Positions 1 through 5,088 of a DNA stretch of 7,772 bases are shown one piece after another. Positions within the stretch are counted from its first letter, which is position 1; the number at the start of each line of letters is the position of its first letter. The stretch is taken from the NCBI GenBank assembly GCA_015222065.1, contig JADFUQ010000332.1:1-7772 (forward strand). The letters run 5' to 3'. Source of the DNA: Bacteroidota bacterium. GTDB taxonomy: Bacteria > Bacteroidota > Bacteroidia > Bacteroidales > VadinHA17. Made by a program: the position numbers and the translations under genes. The notes beneath the pieces are model-generated. The model searched no databases. It saw only the letters and a list, made by a program, of their open reading frames with translations, and was not told where the DNA came from.

Positions 1-29
1 ATGTAAAATTCTTAATAATCTATTAACAC

Positions 30-1700
30 ATGAATAACAAATATGTAATAGGTATCGATTATGGTACCGACTCGGTGCGTTCACTTATTATTGATACTTC
101 AAATGGAAATGAAATTTCATCTTCTGTGTTTGAGTATCCACGGTGGAAAGACGAAAAATACTGTGATCCGGAAAAAAACCGGTTCCGTCAGCACCCTGCG
201 GACTATATCGAAGGACTGGAAAAAACTGTAAGAGAGGCGTTAGGGAAAACACCGGAAGCTGTTGCCGGTAATATTGTCGCTATTTCGGTTGATACTACAG
301 GATCGACACCTGTTGCTGTCAATATTGAAGGTAAACCTTTATCGCTGACAAAGGAGTTTGAGAATAATCCCAATGCAATGTTTATACTCTGGAAAGATCA
401 TACTGCCGTGAAAGAAGCAGAAGAGATTAATAATTTTGCACACACCCGGGGTGGTATGGATTACACTAAATATGAAGGAGGCGTTTATTCATCCGAATGG
501 TTTTGGGCAAAAATTCTTCATATTTTACGGGAAGATAAAAATGTCAGGGAAAAAGCCTTTTCATGGGTTGAGCATTGCGACTGGATACCGGCTCTGCTTA
601 ACGGAGACACAAATCCTCTGACCCTAAAACGAAGTCGCTGTGCCGCAGGTCATAAAGCAATGTGGCACAAGGATTTCAAGGGACTTCCGTCTGAAGATTT
701 TCTGGTTAAGCTCGACCCCCTATTAAAGGGTTTGAGGAAAAGACTTTATGAGGAAACTTATACCTGTGATGTTAAAGTTGGTAACCTTTCAGATGAGTGG
801 GCAGAACGTTTGAGATTAAGTAAGGAAGTTTCAGTTGGTGTGGGTGCATTTGATGCACATTTGGGAGCAGTTGGAGGAGAAATCAAACCCGGCTATATGA
901 GTAAAGTAATGGGAACTTCAACATGTGATATGATGGTATCAGCTTCTGAGCAAGAAAGTTCGAAATTGATAAAGGGTATCTGCGGACAGGTAGACGGATC
1001 AATTATTCCCGGCATGCTGGGGATGGAAGCCGGTCAGTCTGCATTCGGAGATGTATATGCCTGGTTTAAAAATGTTCTTTTATGGCCGGTTGAAAATGTA
1101 TTGACAGAGAGTGAATTGGTGGATGCGGATACAAAAGAGAAATTAATAGATGAAATATCCGGCAAAATTATTCCTGAACTATCACAGCAGGCAGAAAAAA
1201 CAGGGGTTGATGAATCAGGGATAATAGCTCTCGACTGGTTGAACGGACGCAGAACACCTGATGCAAACCAGAACTTAAAAGGGGCTGTTACCGGCTTAAA
1301 TCTGGGTTCTGATGCACCGAAAATTTTCAGGGCACTGGTTGAAGCAACTGCTTTTGGAGCAAAAAAGATAGCAGACAGGTTTATTTCAGAAGGTGTTGAG
1401 ATAAAGGGAGTTATTGCTCTTGGAGGAGTGGCAAAAAAATCTCCGTTTGTTATGCAGGTGGTAGCAGATGTAATGAATATGCCAATAAAAGTAGCACGGG
1501 CTGAACAAACATGTGCTCTTGGCTCAGCTATGGCTGCATCAGTTGTGGGCGGTGTTTACAACAGGTTAGAAGAAGCACAGGAAGCTATGGGAAGAGGATT
1601 TGAATCGGAGTATGTCCCGGATCCTGAAAATGCAAAGAAATACGAAATTCTATACAACAAATATTCAAAACTGGGAGAGTTTGCAGAAGAGAATTCTTAA
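30..1700 (+). CDS. araB: L-ribulokinase (FGGY carbohydrate kinase)
   Basis: Phosphorylates L-ribulose to L-ribulose 5-phosphate with ATP, the second step of cytoplasmic L-arabinose catabolism. The 556-residue product matches the usual length of AraB (about 560). Visible landmarks are the N-terminal phosphate-binding strand GIDYGTDSVR (residues 8-17), the substrate-side LWKDHTA (120-126), the likely catalytic base Asp275 in GAFDAHLGAVGG, the ATP-site GTSTC (295-299), LNGRRTPDAN (404-413) and the C-terminal LGGVAKKSP (464-472). The ATG at 30 puts the first beta strand immediately after the initiator, as expected. Only 29 bases precede it, so promoter and upstream partners (araA, araD, transporter) cannot be seen. 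The next gene is convergent, so araB ends its transcription unit. Family assignment is firm; D-ribulokinase-like specificity is less likely given the overall AraB-type motifs. Confidence 0.95.
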   Translation: MNNKYVIGIDYGTDSVRSLIIDTSNGNEISSSVFEYPRWKDEKYCDPEKNRFRQHPADYIEGLEKTVREALGKTPEAVAGNIVAISVDTTGSTPVAVNIEGKPLSLTKEFENNPNAMFILWKDHTAVKEAEEINNFAHTRGGMDYTKYEGGVYSSEWFWAKILHILREDKNVREKAFSWVEHCDWIPALLNGDTNPLTLKRSRCAAGHKAMWHKDFKGLPSEDFLVKLDPLLKGLRKRLYEETYTCDVKVGNLSDEWAERLRLSKEVSVGVGAFDAHLGAVGGEIKPGYMSKVMGTSTCDMMVSASEQESSKLIKGICGQVDGSIIPGMLGMEAGQSAFGDVYAWFKNVLLWPVENVLTESELVDADTKEKLIDEISGKIIPELSQQAEKTGVDESGIIALDWLNGRRTPDANQNLKGAVTGLNLGSDAPKIFRALVEATAFGAKKIADRFISEGVEIKGVIALGGVAKKSPFVMQVVADVMNMPIKVARAEQTCALGSAMAASVVGGVYNRLEEAQEAMGRGFESEYVPDPENAKKYEILYNKYSKLGEFAEENS

Positions 1701-1823
1701 CCCGTAACCCTTTGAAGGATGAAGGATGATTGCCTGCCACGTGAAATGCGACGAAGGAGCATATTTCATAGTGGTTGAAGGATGAAGTTAAGAAAAATGT
1801 GAATAGTTTAACACGTAACTCTT
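1697..1823. repeat. Heptad-repeat gap between araB and the deacylase gene
   Basis: The convergent gap is almost wholly repetitive. TAACCCG starts on the araB stop codon (1698) and is followed by TAACCCT (1705), then GAAGGAT at 1714 and 1721: seven-base units in one phase. The same GAAGGAT motif returns at 1777, after a hairpin. A second TTAACACGTAAC lies at 1808-1819, just before the deacylase stop, and an identical 12-mer is found at 4980-4991. I see no coding potential and no T-tract terminator. Confidence 0.75.
1737..1774. repeat. REP-like imperfect hairpin
   Basis: CCAC (1737-1740) pairs with GTGG (1771-1774), TGAAAT (1742-1747) pairs with ATTTCA (1763-1768), and GC (1748-1749) with GC (1759-1760), leaving a nine-base loop and small bulges. 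The hairpin sits between two perfect copies of TTGAAGGATGAAG (1712-1724 and 1775-1787). No run of T follows on either strand, so it is not a standard intrinsic terminator. A mobile palindromic element or an mRNA 3'-end stabiliser shared by both convergent genes is possible; both are inference. Confidence 0.6.
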
Positions 1824-1824
1824 T

Positions 1825-2319
1825 TTATTCATATAGTTTCAGAAATTCATAACTATTCCCTGACCAGTCAAGGAAACGGACAAAATCCTTATAATCAATT
1901 ACTAACGATGCAGTGTTGACATTAGGATGGAACGATATAGTTTGAGCTTTTTGAAGATTGCTATCAATAAACAGATGTACATGGTTTTTTTGGTCATTGA
2001 CCAGTCCGAAAGGAGAAACCGATCCCTGTTCAACACCAAGATATTTTTTTAATCGTCGTGCCGAAGCGAATGATAATTTGCCCTGCATTAATCTTTTTTC
2101 CAGATCGTGAATGTCAAGTTTCTGCTCAGAGTTAAGAATAACCAGGTAATGCCTGTTACCCTTATGGTTTCTGAAAAATATGTTTTTGCAATGAGTTGCC
2201 TCAATATTCCTCCAATATTTCCTGGCTTTATCGATTGTGGGGACCGGGGGATGTTCATGATAATTAAATTCTATATTCAGTTCATCAAGTATTTTGTACA
2301 GTTTTTTCTGACCATTCAT
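1825..2319 (-). CDS. YbaK/ProX-type aminoacyl-tRNA deacylase (prolyl-tRNA editing family)
   Basis: A free-standing trans-editing domain expected to hydrolyse mischarged tRNA in the cytoplasm, most likely Ala-tRNA(Pro) as for the ProXp-ala/PrdX subgroup. At 164 residues it is the length of a single-domain family member. Signatures are HPPVPT (residues 23-28), the conserved lysine Lys45 in HCKNIFFRN, GSVSPFGL (99-106) and FHPNVNTAS (130-138), which line the active-site pocket in this family. The ATG at 2319 starts just before the first helix; upstream sequence is A/T-rich without a Shine-Dalgarno motif. The gene is convergent with araB and divergent from the FadL-like gene, so it is probably monocistronic. 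The exact amino-acid specificity (Ala, Cys or other) cannot be read from the sequence; the family assignment is strong. Confidence 0.88.
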   Translation of the reverse strand: MNGQKKLYKILDELNIEFNYHEHPPVPTIDKARKYWRNIEATHCKNIFFRNHKGNRHYLVILNSEQKLDIHDLEKRLMQGKLSFASARRLKKYLGVEQGSVSPFGLVNDQKNHVHLFIDSNLQKAQTISFHPNVNTASLVIDYKDFVRFLDWSGNSYEFLKLYE

Positions 2320-2381
2320 AGCAGGTTGTTTTTATAAAGCGAACATTATAATAGTGACAGATCAAATTGGACCTTATATCA

Positions 2382-2389
2382 CAAAGATA
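2382..2389 (-). promoter_or_regulatory. Candidate -7 box for the deacylase gene
   Basis: Read on the minus strand this is TATCTTTG, a full match to the Bacteroidota -7 consensus TAnnTTTG. The region 19-21 bases upstream has only a CTTTT-like stretch (2409-2413); the nearest TTTG (2416-2419) is 26 bases away, too far for the usual spacing. If used, the 5' leader would be roughly 55 bases. Confidence 0.4.
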
Positions 2390-2428
2390 ATAGGAACATA
2401 GCTTATCTAAAAAGACAAAATATTATTA

Positions 2429-2449
2429 TTTCGAATGTACTGGTCGAAA
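2429..2449. promoter_or_regulatory. Inverted repeat TTTCGA-N9-TCGAAA, possible operator
   Basis: A perfect six-base inverted repeat (2429-2434 and 2444-2449) with a nine-base spacer. It is upstream of the promoter candidates of both divergent genes, a position where a dimeric regulator could act on either. No regulator gene is in the window, and a short AT-rich palindrome can arise by chance. Confidence 0.2.
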
Positions 2450-2557
2450 AGTCAAAAAAAAGAATTAACAATTAACGAAATTAACAAACAATGGATCAGG
2501 GAGATAAAAATCTACTGAATTTATGAAATAAAAAAATGATTATCTGGTCTAACATGT

Positions 2558-2588
2558 TTTGTAATTTTTTAATATTGTAATATCTTTA
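2558..2588 (+). promoter_or_regulatory. Bacteroidota-type promoter for the FadL-like gene
   Basis: TTTG (2558-2561) is followed after 19 bases by TATCTTTA (2581-2588), one mismatch from TAnnTTTG. Box sequences and spacing fit the known -33/-7 architecture of the primary sigma factor in Bacteroides. Transcription would start near 2594, giving a leader of about 20 bases before the ATG at 2615. Confidence 0.55.
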
Positions 2589-2614
2589 ACGGTCATAAAT
2601 CAAAAAAATTAATC

Positions 2615-4252
2615 ATGCGAAAATTTACCTTAAACCTGTTAATCTTGTTTCTGGCTGTTTCTTTTAGCTATGCCGGAGGTATTGTTACAAACACAAACCA
2701 GAGTTCTGCCTGGGTCAGACTACTTGTCAGGGATGCAACTACTGAAATTGATGCTGTATATTTTAATCCTGCGGGACTGACCAAACTGAATGATGGATTT
2801 CATTTTTCCATTAGTACTCAATATATTACGCAGAGAAAAGAAGTCCTCAACAATTATCCTTTTCTAAATGACGGATTGTATAAAGGAGAGGTAAAAATTC
2901 CGATCTTTCCGGGTGTATATGCTGCCTACAAAACCGGAAGTGTGGTTTTTTCACTTGGGTTGAATCCTGTTGGAGGAGGGGGTGAAGCTACGTTCGATCG
3001 TGGATTGCCCTCATTCGAGATGGAAATTTCCGATCTTGTTCCCGGACTGCAAGCTGCCGGTCAGAATGTTACAGCGTATAGCATTAATTCATTTCTTGAA
3101 GGCACTTCTACATTTCTCGGATTACAGGGAGGTGTTTCCATTGCATTGAGTAATGAGTTCTCATTTTTTGTTGGTGGCCGCTATATAAATGCAACAAATA
3201 CTTATAATGGCTATCTTAAGGATGTTACGATTACTCTTGGTGGCATTCCCACTCCGGCAAATACATTTTTCACCAATGTTGCATCACAATATACAGCAGG
3301 GGCTGCTTTGGCAACTGCCGGTGGTACCGGTATGCAACCATTGATCGACGGAGGGGCAGGTCCTCTTACTTTTGCTCAGGCAGAAGGTATGGGTATTATT
3401 GATGCAGTAACCAGAGCACAACTGGAAGGTGGTTTAACAGCCCTGGGAATGGACCCAACCGGAATGACTCTGGCTGTTGCGCAGGCATCATACTATGGTG
3501 CTGCTTCAAGCCTGACAGCTTCTGCTGCTGATGCTTCTGCCACATCAAATTTACTTAGCAACCAGGAAGCTGATGTGAAACAAAAAGGATGGGGATTCAC
3601 AACTATCATTGGTTTTAATTATGCTCCTTCCGACAAGCTGAATATTGGTTTTAAATATGAGTCGGCAACCAGGATTGAACTTAAAAACGAAACAGCAAAA
3701 GACTTCACAGTTGGTTATACCTCAAACGGTGTCCCGATTACGATGTTTCCCGAGGGTGAATTAATCCGTGCTGATATACCCGCGATGGTTTCGCTTGGAT
3801 TTGATTACCAAATATCATCAAAACTTTCAGTAACATCCGGGGCTCACTATTACTTTGACAAATCTGTAAATTATGGCAGATCACTTGACGGAGTAGCTGT
3901 GAAGAATGAGGATGTTATTGATAAAAATTACTGGGAAATTGGACTCGGATTGGAATATGCACTTACAGATCAGTTTTTTGTTAGTGCCGGTTACCTGAGT
4001 GCAAATTCAGGAGTTTCTGAAAACTATAATACAGATATGAGTTATAGTATGAGTTCGAATACTGTTGCCGGTGGACTTAAATATGCATTATCAGAGAAAA
4101 TGGCATTGAATCTTGGAGTTGGTTATACAAAATATAATGATGGTTCGAGAGTATTCAATCATCACCTTGAGGGTGAAATGGATAAAATAGTTACAGAATC
4201 ATATACCAAAGACAACCTGTTTATAGGAGTCGGTTTCGATTTTAGCTTCTAA
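2615..4252 (+). CDS. OmpP1/FadL/TodX-family outer-membrane transporter
   Basis: A beta-barrel protein that, by family, lets hydrophobic molecules (long-chain fatty acids or aromatic hydrocarbons) cross the outer membrane. Residues 1-20 form a signal peptide with probable cleavage at SYA|GG. The mature N-terminus carries the FadL-type segment running from TNTNQSSAW to VYFNPAGLTKL (residues 25-58), including the NPAG motif that begins the N-terminal hatch. Alternating aromatic/polar strands continue to the last residues, GVGFDFSF, ending in the Phe typical of BAM-recognised barrels. At 545 residues it is about 100 longer than classical FadL (about 420-450); the excess maps to an Ala/Gly-rich stretch at about 205-320. 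Transcribed alone from its own promoter and convergent with the SiaC-like gene. The substrate cannot be inferred; no fad genes are adjacent. Confidence 0.88.
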   Translation: MRKFTLNLLILFLAVSFSYAGGIVTNTNQSSAWVRLLVRDATTEIDAVYFNPAGLTKLNDGFHFSISTQYITQRKEVLNNYPFLNDGLYKGEVKIPIFPGVYAAYKTGSVVFSLGLNPVGGGGEATFDRGLPSFEMEISDLVPGLQAAGQNVTAYSINSFLEGTSTFLGLQGGVSIALSNEFSFFVGGRYINATNTYNGYLKDVTITLGGIPTPANTFFTNVASQYTAGAALATAGGTGMQPLIDGGAGPLTFAQAEGMGIIDAVTRAQLEGGLTALGMDPTGMTLAVAQASYYGAASSLTASAADASATSNLLSNQEADVKQKGWGFTTIIGFNYAPSDKLNIGFKYESATRIELKNETAKDFTVGYTSNGVPITMFPEGELIRADIPAMVSLGFDYQISSKLSVTSGAHYYFDKSVNYGRSLDGVAVKNEDVIDKNYWEIGLGLEYALTDQFFVSAGYLSANSGVSENYNTDMSYSMSSNTVAGGLKYALSEKMALNLGVGYTKYNDGSRVFNHHLEGEMDKIVTESYTKDNLFIGVGFDFSF

Positions 4253-4274
4253 AAGACATCTTTTCTTTTTTGCA

Positions 4275-4365
4275 ACTAATCAGTCGGCAGTCCACAATCG
4301 GCAGTCTACAGTCGGCAATCTGAAGACTGGACTACCGATTGCGAACTGCCGACTATTAACTAATT
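4275..4365. repeat. Thirteen in-phase heptads forming a long imperfect hairpin
   Basis: Thirteen consecutive seven-base units, all starting with A and twelve with T at position three. Examples: AGTCGGC at 4282 and 4310, AATCGGC at 4296, ACTACCG at 4331, ACTGCCG at 4345. The second half is largely the inverse complement of the first: 4282-4291 pairs with 4345-4354 (10 bp), 4295-4301 with 4335-4341 (7 bp), 4303-4306 with 4330-4333 (4 bp) and 4309-4313 with 4325-4329 (5 bp), around an 11-base loop. It lies 22 bases past the FadL-like stop codon. Confidence 0.85.
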
Positions 4366-4372
4366 ATTTATG

Positions 4373-4396
4373 AAACCTGAAAATTAAGGTTTTTTT
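4373..4396 (+). terminator. Probable intrinsic terminator of the FadL-like gene
   Basis: AAACCT (4373-4378) and AGGTTT (4387-4392) form a six-base stem with an eight-base loop, continuing directly into more T residues (seven T in a row at 4390-4396). It lies about 120 bases after the stop, beyond the heptad hairpin. The stem is weak; a smaller palindrome right after the stop codon (4251-4264, followed by CTTTTTT) is an alternative. Confidence 0.45.
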
Positions 4397-4397
4397 A

Positions 4398-4421
4398 TTT
4401 CACAGGGTAAAATTTGTGAAA
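4398..4421. other. Seven-base-pair inverted repeat after the SiaC-like gene
   Basis: TTTCACA (4398-4404) and TGTGAAA (4415-4421) form a perfect seven-base stem with a ten-base loop, 13 bases beyond the stop of the minus-strand SiaC-like gene. On that strand the stem is followed by A, not T, so a classical terminator is not supported. It may protect the mRNA end or act as a protein site. Confidence 0.3.
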
Positions 4422-4434
4422 CTATGTTCTGATG

Positions 4435-4851
4435 TTAATCTGTAGGCGGAGTTTCTATAAATTGAAAAGGAACTTCAAGTAATTCACTCATCTCTTCTCC
4501 TGCATATTTCATGTCTTCATCCTCCTCTTCAAAGTACCACAAAATCCTGATAATATGACCCTTTTTGTGAAATCTGACCAGTTCACTCATTACATCATAC
4601 AGGAACTTAGCCGATGATGAATTAAAATAATTCATTTTAAGATTGAAATTCAGAGGATGCTTTTTGTCGAACTTAATGACGTTTCTGTCCAGCACCTCCT
4701 TTTCAAATTCAATTAACCAGTTTATCACAGGATCGTAAAAATCCCGGACATTTTCAGGCCTGGAGTTACCTGATATTTCAAACAGGTCGTTGTATGGGTC
4801 AAGTATTATTCCGGGAGTTTTATCGGTTGCTTCAATTATTAGGGGTTCCAT
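4435..4851 (-). CDS. SiaC-family regulatory phosphoprotein (DUF1987)
   Basis: A small cytoplasmic protein (138 residues) of the DUF1987/SiaC family. In Pseudomonas aeruginosa, SiaC is phosphorylated on a threonine by the kinase SiaB, dephosphorylated by the phosphatase SiaA, and activates the diguanylate cyclase SiaD. The sequence shows the family pattern: KTPGIILD (11-18), FEISGNSRPENVRDFYDP (24-41), INWLIEF (43-49) and the phosphosite region YFNSSSAKFL (75-84). Here the candidate acceptor residues are Ser78-Ser80 instead of Thr. C-terminal ILWYFEEEDEDM (103-114) completes the STAS-like fold. No SiaA, SiaB or GGDEF partner is adjacent, so its target here is unknown. The gene has its own promoter candidate and lies 237 bases downstream of the permease on the same strand. 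Family call strong, signalling role inferred. Confidence 0.85.
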   Translation of the reverse strand: MEPLIIEATDKTPGIILDPYNDLFEISGNSRPENVRDFYDPVINWLIEFEKEVLDRNVIKFDKKHPLNFNLKMNYFNSSSAKFLYDVMSELVRFHKKGHIIRILWYFEEEDEDMKYAGEEMSELLEVPFQFIETPPTD

Positions 4852-4870
4852 ATTTAAGCCTGGTATGTTT

Positions 4871-4902
4871 TAAAAATATAAATATATGAATTTTTATACA
4901 AA
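4871..4902 (-). promoter_or_regulatory. Bacteroidota-type promoter for the SiaC-like gene
   Basis: On the minus strand TTTG (4902-4899) is followed after 20 bases by TATTTTTA (4878-4871), one mismatch from TAnnTTTG. Spacing fits the -33/-7 layout. The leader to the ATG at 4851 would be only about 10-15 bases. Confidence 0.5.
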
Positions 4903-4931
4903 AAGAATTAATCATGGTAAAAGTTGAAATC

Positions 4932-5088
4932 GTAAAGAGTAAAGAGTTCAAGGTTCAAAAGTTTCCAGGGGACACTCTTTTAACACGTAACCCGAAACTC
5001 GTGACTCGTAACATTTCTTCATTCTTCCTTCTTCCACTCTTTTATCTTCCCAGTCTTCCATTCTTCCAATATTCCATCATTCCATCCT
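4932..5088. repeat. Composite heptad array beyond the permease 3' end
   Basis: From 4932 to 5036 successive seven-base units stay in one phase while changing family: GTAAAGA at 4932 and 4939, GTTCAAG at 4946 and GTTCAAA at 4953, TAACACG at 4981 and TAACCCG at 4988, AAACTCG at 4995, TGACTCG at 5002, then TCTTCAT at 5016 and TCTTCCT at 5023. From about 5053 to the permease stop the spacing becomes eight bases, with units such as TCTTCCAT and CATTCCAT. A short open frame runs through it (start near 4914) but has repeat composition and resembles no protein. Nothing else is seen in this gap apart from the promoter for the SiaC-like gene. Confidence 0.8.

Larger units (their letters stand above)
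2320..2614. other. Divergent intergenic promoter region
   Basis: This AT-rich gap of about 295 bases separates the divergent deacylase and FadL-like genes. I see promoter candidates for both directions (separate entries), an inverted repeat TTTCGA-N9-TCGAAA at 2429-2449, and a short run of related units: ATTAACA (2464), ATTAACG (2471) and AAATTAAC (2478). No open reading frame here looks like a protein. Confidence 0.6.

Noticed and set aside
1..29. araB promoter or end of an upstream gene
   Set aside because: Only 29 AT-rich bases are available; no TAnnTTTG box or supported coding end can be identified.
436..621. Short plus-strand frame inside araB
   Set aside because: Shadow frame of a well-supported kinase gene; no independent start context or protein features.
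1737..1774. Intrinsic terminator for araB
   Set aside because: The stem is present but no T-tract follows on either strand.
1729..1777. Possible remnant of a GIY-YIG-type coding sequence, since one frame reads HVKCDEGAYF
   Set aside because: The resemblance is short, has no GIY motif or start, and the region is better explained by its hairpin symmetry.
2107..2337. Plus-strand frame antisense to the deacylase gene
   Set aside because: Opposite strand of a conserved gene with clear family motifs; composition is that of an antisense shadow.
4275..4365. Possible CRISPR array
   Set aside because: Units are seven bases, degenerate and directly adjacent, with no spacers and no cas genes nearby.
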